Of a stretch of DNA of 5,437 bases, positions 1 to 4,569 are shown piece by piece. The notes beneath the pieces were generated by a model that saw nothing but the letters and a program-made list of their open reading frames with translations, was not told the DNA's origin and searched no databases. The first letter of the stretch is position 1; each line of letters starts with the position of its first letter. Both the position numbers and the translations under genes were made by a program. Origin of the DNA: DRGV01 sp018903055 [NCBI: bacterium] (lineage in GTDB: Bacteria > UBP18 > UBA7526); NCBI GenBank assembly GCA_018903055.1, contig JAHIPW010000098.1, positions 1-5,437 on the forward strand. The letters are read 5' to 3'.

Positions 1-2
1 AG

Positions 3-443
3 GAAAGAATCGACGATGACCTTCTAATCATTGCTGGAGATAACCTCTTCGAATTCGACCTTTCCAGGTTCATTCGATTCTTTCAGGAGAAGAAGGCTCC
101 CTGTATCGCTCTTTATGATATTGGAGATAAAGAGAGGGCCAAGAAGTATGGGGTGGCGACCATAGATGCGAATCAGAGGATCGTTAACTTTAAAGAAAAG
201 CCTTCCTGCCCTGCCTCTACCCTGATCGCCACCTGCTTATATCTCTTTTCCAGGAAAGATTTAAGCCTTATCGCAACCTACCTCAAGGAGAAGAGAAGTT
301 CCGATGCTCCAGGATTCTATATCCAATGGTTAGCTGAGGAAGAAGAGGTTTATGGCTTTGTCTTCAAAGAGAAGTGGTATGATATCGGAAGCCTGGAATC
401 CCTAAAAGAGGCAGATTTAAACTATCGGGAAGTGATACGGTAA
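3..443 (+). CDS. Sugar-1-phosphate nucleotidyltransferase, C-terminal part (5' end outside window)
   Basis: The frame is open from base 3 to the TAA at 441-443, giving 146 residues of a longer protein whose N-terminal nucleotide-binding loop lies before the window. Visible features fit the glucose-1-phosphate thymidylyltransferase/NTP-transferase fold: hydrophobic strand LLIIAGDN with the metal-binding Asp region, then a YDIGD segment, GVATID with NFKEKP (the family's V-EKP substrate loop), an SDAPGFYIQWL helix, and a C-terminal KWYDIGSLESLKEA, the usual W-x-DIG-x-x-E motif. The family joins a sugar-1-phosphate to an NTP to give an NDP-sugar plus pyrophosphate, in the cytoplasm, for cell-envelope polysaccharide. 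The exact sugar and nucleotide cannot be read from this fragment. The internal ATG at 153 is not a plausible start because conserved sequence continues upstream of it. Its stop codon overlaps the left end of the foldback repeat that precedes metK. Confidence 0.88.
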   Translation, partial: ERIDDDLLIIAGDNLFEFDLSRFIRFFQEKKAPCIALYDIGDKERAKKYGVATIDANQRIVNFKEKPSCPASTLIATCLYLFSRKDLSLIATYLKEKRSSDAPGFYIQWLAEEEEVYGFVFKEKWYDIGSLESLKEADLNYREVIR

Positions 444-494
444 TATGAAGAAAGTTACTAGCAGTTACTAAAGGTTACCAACGGTTACCAATGC

Positions 495-512
495 CTGCCT
501 GCCGGCAGGCAG
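495..512. repeat. 18-bp perfect palindrome nested in copy A
   Basis: CTGCCTGCCGGCAGGCAG is identical to its own reverse complement. It lies at the apex of foldback copy A, between the fourth and fifth GTTAC units. Copy B has no equivalent at that place, so it looks like a secondary insertion of a small palindromic repeat. Confidence 0.75.
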
Positions 513-538
513 AGTTACAAAAGCAACCGTTAGTAACA

Positions 539-562
539 ATCCCCCGATAAATATCGAGGGAT
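539..562 (+). repeat. Stem-loop 1 of copy A
   Basis: Bases 539-548 pair with 553-562, with a single C/A mismatch (544/557) and an AAAT loop. It sits between TAGTAAC units at 531 and 564. No T-run follows, so it is not an intrinsic terminator. Confidence 0.7.
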
Positions 563-581
563 GTAGTAACCGATAGTAACA

Positions 582-600
582 GTCCGGTCTTCAGCCGGAC
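582..600 (+). repeat. Stem-loop 2 of copy A
   Basis: GTCCGG (582-587) pairs with CCGGAC (595-600), extended by a T-G wobble (588/594) around a 5-nt loop. It sits between the TAGTAAC units at 574 and 602 and ends about 17 nt before the metK Shine-Dalgarno. If transcribed it could affect access of ribosomes, which is inference. Confidence 0.7.
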
Positions 601-629
601 GTAGTAACATATTATAAGAGGAGATAAGA

Positions 630-1838
630 ATGAAGAGACATCTATTTACTTCAGAGAGTGTGACCGAGGGACATCCAGATAAGATCTGCGATCAGATTTC
701 GGATGCAGTATTAGACGAGATTCTAAGATACGATCTTAGATATCACCTCTCTCCCTATCGTAAAAAAAGAGGGGGTAAGAGAGGAAGCCGGGTGGCCTGT
801 GAGACCTTTGTCACTGTGGGATTGATTGTAGTGGGAGGGGAGATTACTACTAAATGCTATGTCGATCTTCCTCTTCTGGTGCGCAACCTGATTAAAGATA
901 TTGGCTATGTCAGGCCAGAGTTTGGCTTTGAGCATGAGACCTGCGCCATACTGAATGCCATTGGAAGGCAATCCCCCGATATTGCTCTGGGAGTGGATAC
1001 CGGAGGAGCTGGAGATCAGGGTGCTATGTTCGGCTACGCCTGCAAAGAGACCAAAGAACTTATGCCCCTGCCCATTATGCTTGCTCATGGATTGACTAAA
1101 AGGTTAGCCCAGGTGAGAAGGAAGGGGGTCCTGGACTATCTTGGGCCAGATGGGAAGAGCCAGGTCACTGTAGAGTACCAGGATGGCAAGCCGGTTCGTG
1201 TGGATGCTGTGGTTCTCTCTACCCAACATACAGAGAAGATCCTGAATGTTAAGAAGACCCACATAACGGATGAGGCAAAGGAAGAGTTAATCGAGAAGGT
1301 TATAAAGGCAGTCATTCCAGGGAGACTTCTGGATAAGAGGACAAAGTATCTGGTCAATCCCACTGGGAAGTTTCTCACCGGTGGCCCCAAGTCTGATACC
1401 GGAATGACGGGAAGGAAGATCATTGTCGATACCTATGGAGGAAGAGCTTTGCATGGGGGAGGGGCCTTCAGCGGAAAGGACCCCACCAAGGTTGATAGGT
1501 CTGCCTCCTATATGGCAAGATATATCGCCAAGAACCTGGTGGCGGCGGGGATAGCGGATGAATGTTGTGTTCAACTGGCCTATGCCATTGGAGTCAAGGA
1601 TCCGGTCTCGGTCATGATTGACACCTATGGTACAGGAAAGATTAATGAAAAGAGAATCGTGGAGTTGGTGAAGAGGCACTTCTTACTGACCCCAGAGGGG
1701 ATCATCGGGGAGCTCGACCTCTGGCGACCCATCTATAGGAAGACCGCCTGCTATGGCCACATGGGAAGGGAAGAGGAAGGCTTCAGCTGGGAGAAGAGGG
1801 ACAAAGCAGAGACATTGCGCAAAGAAGCTGGACTGTAA
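630..1838 (+). CDS. metK: S-adenosylmethionine synthetase (methionine adenosyltransferase)
   Basis: It makes S-adenosylmethionine from methionine and ATP, releasing phosphate and pyrophosphate; a cytoplasmic, normally tetrameric enzyme using Mg2+ and K+. The whole protein aligns with bacterial Met[16 protein letters not shown] at the N-terminus (GHPDK residues 14-18, ATP/metal site), the glycine-rich [12 protein letters not shown] (126-137), [53 protein letters not shown] (276-291, phosphate-binding loop), and a C-terminal YGHMGRE. At 402 residues it is longer than E. coli MetK (about 384). Most of the excess is a basic insertion at about residues 36-52, partly offset by a shorter loop before GAGDQG. 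The start is fixed by homology and by a GAGGAGAT Shine-Dalgarno just upstream. No SAM riboswitch is recognisable in the leader, which is instead the foldback repeat. Probable first gene of a metK-pfkB-ahcY methyl-cycle block. Confidence 0.97.
   Translation: MKRHLFTSESVTEGHPDKICDQISDAVLDEILRYDLRYHLSPYRKKRGGKRGSRVACETFVTVGLIVVGGEITTKCYVDLPLLVRNLIKDIGYVRPEFGFEHETCAILNAIGRQSPDIALGVDTGGAGDQGAMFGYACKETKELMPLPIMLAHGLTKRLAQVRRKGVLDYLGPDGKSQVTVEYQDGKPVRVDAVVLSTQHTEKILNVKKTHITDEAKEELIEKVIKAVIPGRLLDKRTKYLVNPTGKFLTGGPKSDTGMTGRKIIVDTYGGRALHGGGAFSGKDPTKVDRSASYMARYIAKNLVAAGIADECCVQLAYAIGVKDPVSVMIDTYGTGKINEKRIVELVKRHFLLTPEGIIGELDLWRPIYRKTACYGHMGREEEGFSWEKRDKAETLRKEAGL
723..785 (+). other. Lineage-specific basic insertion in MetK built on inverted repeats
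   Basis: Between DAVLDEIL and the conserved RVACE motif, other bacterial MetKs have only a few residues (about 15 fewer than here). The extra stretch, roughly residues 36-52, includes [16 protein letters not shown] and is strongly basic. At DNA level the area holds a perfect 7-bp inverted repeat with a 3-nt loop (723-729 with 733-739) and a second pairing of CCTCTC (746-751) with GAGAGG (779-784). The reading frame is kept. This resembles a small palindromic element inserted in frame, but a native loop expansion is also possible. Confidence 0.55.
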
Positions 1839-1876
1839 GCCAGTGAGCCAGTGAGCCAGTGAGCCAGTGAGCCAGT
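1839..1876 (+). repeat. 8-bp tandem repeat (GCCAGTGA), four full units plus a partial
   Basis: It starts immediately after the metK stop codon: full units at 1839, 1847, 1855 and 1863, then GCCAGT to 1876, followed by a short T-run. There is no stable hairpin before the T-run, so it is not a convincing terminator. Copy number of such an array is expected to vary by replication slippage. Confidence 0.85.
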
Positions 1877-1919
1877 TTTTATAACCGGAAAACCGGCTAA
1901 CCAAAAACAAGAGGTAGGA

Positions 1920-2834
1920 ATGAGTGTTCTGGTAGTGGGTTCCGTTGCTTTAGATACTGTAAAGACCCCCTTCAGAGAGGTTAAAGAGACCCTGGGAGGT
2001 AGTGCTACCTACTTTGCCCTGAGCGCCCATCACTATACCCAGGTGAGTATGGTGGCAGTGGTGGGAAGCGACTTTCCCAGAAAGTATTTAGATCACTTTA
2101 AGGGAAAGGGAATCGATATTAGGGGGCTGGAGATAAAGAAGGGTAAGACCTTCCGGTGGAAAGGCTACTATGAGTACGATCTGAATCAGGCCCATACCCA
2201 GAGGACCGAGCTGAACGTCTTCCGCACCTTTCGCCCCAAGATACCGGAAGAATATAACAAAATAGAATATCTTTTTTTAGCCAATATCGATCCCCAATTA
2301 CAGCTTTCTGTCTTGAGGCAGGTCAGGAAGCCCAAGCTCGTTCTCTGCGATACCATGAACTACTGGATTGAGAAGAAGAGGAAAGAACTACTCCTTACTC
2401 TGAAAGGGGTAGACATTCTTCTCTTAAATGACTCAGAGGCCAGGGAGTTGACCGGAGAGCATAACCTCTTCAAGGCCTCGCGCCGGGTACTGAAGATGGG
2501 TCCAGAGAAGGTAATCATAAAGAAGGGGGAGCATGGGGCTCTGATGTGGAGTAAGAATTCCCATTTCGCTGTTCCCGGATACCCTTTAGAGGACATCAAT
2601 GATCCCACTGGTGCTGGAGATAGCTTTGCCGGAGGATTCTTGGGATTCCTGGCCTATACCAATGACTTGAGTGAGGAAAATATGAGGAAGGCCATGATCT
2701 ATGGGAGCATTATGGCCTCCTATAATGTGGAGGATTTCAGTGTAAAAAGACTTGAAAGATTAAAGGATAAGGAGATTATCGAAAGGTATCGGGAGTTTAA
2801 GAGAATGACCCATTTTGAGGACCTAAGTGAGTGA
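1920..2834 (+). CDS. PfkB/ribokinase-family kinase, possible nucleoside kinase of the methyl cycle
   Basis: A 304-residue cytoplasmic ATP-dependent kinase of the ribokinase/PfkB superfamily. Seen in sequence: N-terminal VLVVGSVALDTV with the substrate-contacting Asp12, a GG pair (26-27) in LGGSATYFA, the VGSDFP strand, a central LLLNDSEARELTGE segment, VIIKKGEHGALM, and the C-terminal signature DPTGAGDSFAGGF with catalytic base Asp234 and the anion-hole glycines. The length is typical. The substrate is not shown by the sequence. Its place between metK and ahcY suggests it phosphorylates adenosine (or inosine) released by AhcY, pulling that reversible reaction forward; this is inference from context. 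The GGSATYF pattern differs from the GG-N motif of well-studied adenosine kinases, so a sugar or other nucleoside substrate remains possible. The start is supported by GAGGT at 1911-1915, though its spacing is rather short. Confidence 0.85.
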   Translation: MSVLVVGSVALDTVKTPFREVKETLGGSATYFALSAHHYTQVSMVAVVGSDFPRKYLDHFKGKGIDIRGLEIKKGKTFRWKGYYEYDLNQAHTQRTELNVFRTFRPKIPEEYNKIEYLFLANIDPQLQLSVLRQVRKPKLVLCDTMNYWIEKKRKELLLTLKGVDILLLNDSEARELTGEHNLFKASRRVLKMGPEKVIIKKGEHGALMWSKNSHFAVPGYPLEDINDPTGAGDSFAGGFLGFLAYTNDLSEENMRKAMIYGSIMASYNVEDFSVKRLERLKDKEIIERYREFKRMTHFEDLSE

Positions 2835-2932
2835 TGCAGTAATATGAAAAAGGTTACGAACCGTTACTAATTGGTTACTAAACAGTTACTAACAGTTACC
2901 AGTGATTAAGGTAAAAGTAACCGTTAGTAACA

Positions 2933-2950
2933 GTCCGACTTTAGTCGGAT
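2933..2950 (+). repeat. Stem-loop 1 of copy B
   Basis: Bases 2933-2939 pair with 2944-2950 (six Watson-Crick pairs plus a terminal G-T) around a TTTA loop. It occupies the same slot between TAGTAAC units as the 539-562 stem in copy A but with a different stem sequence. Confidence 0.7.
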
Positions 2951-2969
2951 GTAGTAACCGATAGTAACA

Positions 2970-2987
2970 GTCTGGCTTTTGCCAGAC
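2970..2987 (+). repeat. Stem-loop 2 of copy B
   Basis: GTCTGGC (2970-2976) pairs perfectly with GCCAGAC (2981-2987) around a TTTT loop. It matches the position of the 582-600 stem in copy A, with several base pairs changed on both sides of the stem. Confidence 0.72.
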
Positions 2988-3018
2988 GTAGTAACATATT
3001 ATACGGGGAGGTTGTAGA

Positions 3019-4272
3019 ATGAAATACCATATTAAGGACATTAAGTTAGCAGATAAAGGAAAGAAGCGTATCGAGTGGGCCGCGGGGGAGATGCCGGTCT
3101 TGAATCTCATTAGAGACGAGTTCAGAAAGAAGAAGCCCCTGAAGGGCTTGAAAATCTCTGCCTGCTTACATGTGACGAGTGAAACCGCGGTTTTGATGCA
3201 GACCCTGAAAGCCGGAGGAGCAACCCCTTATCTCTGTGCTTCTAACCCCCTCTCTACCCAGGATGATGTAGCCGCTTCCTTAGTTAAACACGATGGAATC
3301 GGTGTCTTTGCCATTCGGGGAGAGAATAACAAGATCTATTATCATCATATTAAAAGCGTTCTAAATATCAAACCTCAGATTACTATGGATGACGGAGCTG
3401 ATCTCGTTGCTACCGTTCTCCGTTCACCGTTCACCGTTCACCGTGGTATTATTGGAGGAACGGAGGAGACGACTACCGGAGTAATTAGATTAAGGAGTAT
3501 GGCAAATAAGGGGATATTGAGATATCCCATCATCGCCGTAAATGATGCTCAGACAAAGCATTTCTTCGATAATAGGTATGGGACGGGACAGTCAACCATA
3601 GATGGTATACTGCGGGCAACGAATAGACTCTTGGCAGGCAGCAACTTTGTGGTCTGTGGTTATGGCTGGTGCGGAAGGGGAATCGCCATGAGAGCCAGAG
3701 GGATGGGGGCCAGGGTAATCGTCACTGAAGTAGATTCCTTAAAAGCCCTGGAGGCCTCTATGGATGGCTATCAGGTGATGCCCCTGAACGAAGCGGCGAG
3801 AGTCGGGGATATTTTCGTTACTGCAAGTGGAGATATAGGCCTCATTGATAAAAGACACTTCCGGGCAATGAGGGACGGGGCAATCGTTGCCAATGCTGGT
3901 CACTTCAATGTTGAGATAAATATCCCTGCCTTAGAAAGAATGGCCAAAAAGAAGAGAAGTATAAGGGGAGCGATCGATCAATATATCCTTCCCGGGGGAA
4001 AGAGGATCAATCTCTTAGGGGAAGGAAGACTGGTAAACTTAGCTTGTGCCGAGGGGCATCCTCCCACAGTAATGGATATGTCCTTTGCCAATCAGGCTTT
4101 GTCTGTTGAATATCTGGTAAAGAAGAAGGCTCTAAAGAAGAAGGTATACCCTGTTCCTTCCCAGATAGATAAAAGGATTGCCCGGTTGAAACTCAAATCC
4201 TTAGGGATAAGGATAGATAGATTGACCAAAGAACAAGAGAGATATCTTAAGTCCTGGGAATTAGGCACTTAA
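3019..4272 (+). CDS. ahcY: S-adenosylhomocysteine hydrolase, short archaeal/Thermotoga-like type
   Basis: NAD-dependent, reversible cleavage of S-adenosylhomocysteine to homocysteine and adenosine, clearing the product inhibitor of methyltransferases. The 417-residue protein carries CLHVTSETA (His51), [18 protein letters not shown] (Asp124/125), GGTEETTTG (Glu149/150), [11 protein letters not shown] (Lys180 and Asp184, matching human Lys186/Asp190), GTGQST, the NAD loop GYGWCGRG (214-221), [14 protein letters not shown], and [14 protein letters not shown]. It ends in YLKSWELGT, lacking the longer C-terminal tail and the roughly 40-residue insertion of many bacterial and eukaryotic enzymes. 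Members of this short type in Methanocaldococcus act on S-inosylhomocysteine, so that substrate cannot be excluded. The usual LHTK-like segment after DDGADL is replaced by residues encoded by a 7-bp tandem repeat. The start is set by homology and by GGGGAGGT at 3005-3012. Foldback copy B precedes it. Confidence 0.95.
   Translation: MKYHIKDIKLADKGKKRIEWAAGEMPVLNLIRDEFRKKKPLKGLKISACLHVTSETAVLMQTLKAGGATPYLCASNPLSTQDDVAASLVKHDGIGVFAIRGENNKIYYHHIKSVLNIKPQITMDDGADLVATVLRSPFTVHRGIIGGTEETTTGVIRLRSMANKGILRYPIIAVNDAQTKHFFDNRYGTGQSTIDGILRATNRLLAGSNFVVCGYGWCGRGIAMRARGMGARVIVTEVDSLKALEASMDGYQVMPLNEAARVGDIFVTASGDIGLIDKRHFRAMRDGAIVANAGHFNVEINIPALERMAKKKRSIRGAIDQYILPGGKRINLLGEGRLVNLACAEGHPPTVMDMSFANQALSVEYLVKKKALKKKVYPVPSQIDKRIARLKLKSLGIRIDRLTKEQERYLKSWELGT
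3414..3444 (+). repeat. 7-bp tandem repeat (CGTTCAC) inside ahcY
   Basis: CGTTCTC at 3414, then three exact CGTTCAC units at 3421, 3428 and 3435, followed by CGT. Three units equal 21 bp, so the frame cycles through all three phases and returns, encoding [11 protein letters not shown] (residues 133-143). It lies between catalytic Asp124/125 and Glu149/150, where relatives carry an unrelated LHTK-type helix. Length to the next motif is within about one residue of that in relatives. Confidence 0.85.
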
Positions 4273-4274
4273 GG

Positions 4275-4359
4275 AGATGTCGGATTTCAGTCTTCAGATC
4301 TCAGATTGCCGATAAAATCTGCAATAATTTACTGCAAAACAAACTGATATCTGACATCT
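4275..4359. repeat. 17-bp imperfect inverted repeat downstream of ahcY
   Basis: Bases 4275-4291 pair with 4343-4359 with one G-T wobble and one mismatch, enclosing about 51 nt that contain further CAGAT/ATCTG words. No T-run follows the right arm, so it is not an intrinsic terminator. It could be a 3'-end-stabilising structure or a remnant of a dispersed repeat. The rest of the 4273-4416 spacer shows no gene. Confidence 0.6.
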
Positions 4360-4400
4360 GCTCTGCGTTTCTGTGTTAAATTCTGCATTTCGGCGATTAC

Positions 4401-4449
4401 AAAGGAGGGAAAGAGAATGAACCCCGTTAGAGATACTAAAAGATATTGA
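4401..4449 (+). pseudogene. Orphaned original start (Shine-Dalgarno plus ATG) of the lipoprotein gene
   Basis: AAAGGAGG at 4401-4408 is an excellent Shine-Dalgarno 8 nt before ATG 4417-4419. The frame gives only MNPVRDTKRY and stops at TGA 4447-4449. The ATGAA is followed at once by the left terminal repeat of the 148-bp element. Removing the element plus one TGAA copy (4422-4573) rejoins this ATG to AAAAGAATC at 4573 onward and yields a standard lipoprotein signal peptide beginning MKRIIILVG and ending LLAGC. The signals may still be used to translate the 10-residue leader peptide, which would end 41 nt before the ATG now in use. Confidence 0.75.
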
Positions 4450-4569
4450 TGGATATAAATAAAAAAATGAGAAGGATAAAGGAGGTTCAAATGAAGGTAA
4501 TAAATAGTTACGGTCGCCTTAGGCGATCTATCCCATACGACAAGCCTACGGGACAAGTCTCTAACGGGG
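4422..4569. mobile_element. 148-bp MITE-like element with 12-bp terminal inverted repeats
   Basis: The ends are exact inverted repeats: CCCCGTTAGAGA (4422-4433) and TCTCTAACGGGG (4558-4569). Both flanks carry TGAA (4418-4421 and 4570-4573), consistent with a 4-bp target duplication. It has no room for a transposase, so it would have to be mobilised in trans. Inside are an A/T-rich left half, a Shine-Dalgarno with ATG (4478-4493), and a 7-bp hairpin with a TTA loop (4512-4528, one G-T pair). Its ends read in translation as NPVRD and SNGV; from memory, peptide ends of this type recur in predicted proteins of uncultivated bacterial lineages, suggesting a dispersed family, not verified here. Confidence 0.72.
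4478..4493 (+). promoter_or_regulatory. Shine-Dalgarno and ATG carried by the inserted element
   Basis: AAAGGAGG (4478-4485) lies 5 nt before ATG 4491-4493. It is the only well-placed ribosome binding site in frame with the lipoprotein. The alternative in-frame GTG at 4569, formed by the last G of the element plus TG of the flank, aligns with the original start but has no convincing Shine-Dalgarno. Confidence 0.75.

Larger units (their letters stand above)
441..614 (+). repeat. Foldback intergenic repeat, copy A, leader of metK
   Basis: This fills the whole gap between the upstream stop codon and the metK ribosome binding site. It is bounded by TAATATG (441-447) and its reverse complement CATATTA (608-614). 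The left arm carries GTTAC(T/C)A units at 454, 464, 474 and 484, exactly 10 bp apart, plus GTTACAA at 514, still in phase. The right arm carries the reverse complement TAGTAAC at 531, 564, 574 and 602, with stem-loops between units. A closely similar element lies before ahcY (2840-3001). It could be a shared regulatory leader, a protein-binding array, or a MITE/ERIC-like mobile repeat; the window alone does not decide. Confidence 0.8.
2840..3001 (+). repeat. Foldback intergenic repeat, copy B, leader of ahcY
   Basis: Second copy of the element found before metK. It begins 5 nt after the pfkB stop and ends just before the ahcY Shine-Dalgarno. Ends are TAATATG (2840-2846) and CATATTA (2995-3001). 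The left arm has GTTAC units at 2853, 2863, 2874, 2885 and 2895, spaced 10 or 11 bp. The right arm has TAGTAAC at 2925, 2952, 2962 and 2989. It has one more left-arm unit than copy A and lacks its nested palindrome. The unit order, arm polarity and position relative to the gene are otherwise the same. Confidence 0.8.

Noticed and set aside
153-443. A separate 96-residue gene starting at ATG 153
   Set aside because: Conserved nucleotidyltransferase sequence including AGDN continues in frame upstream to base 3, so this ATG is internal.
454-608. CRISPR array
   Set aside because: The repeated unit is about 7 bp with 3-bp gaps and inverted copies. There are no 25-35-bp repeats with unique spacers of uniform length.
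610-615. TATTAT as a -10 promoter box (also at 2997-3002)
   Set aside because: There is no acceptable -35 box at 16-18 bp spacing. Transcription would start inside the Shine-Dalgarno, and the sequence is better explained as the repeat end.
444-629. A known SAM or SAH riboswitch upstream of metK
   Set aside because: No recognisable SAM-I, SAM-II or SAH aptamer core is seen. The region is made of GTTACTA/TAGTAAC repeats and simple hairpins, the same as before ahcY.
1871-1900. Terminator after metK using the T-run at 1876-1880 or the CCGG-AAAA-CCGG pairing
   Set aside because: No stable stem lies before the T-run, and the 4-bp CCGG pairing is followed by no T-run.
723-1910. Long minus-strand frames over metK and beyond
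   Set aside because: They lie antisense to a well-conserved gene, show no recognisable domains, and are shadows of its codon pattern.
4275-4359. Intrinsic terminator after ahcY
   Set aside because: The stem is imperfect with a 51-nt loop and no T-run follows it.
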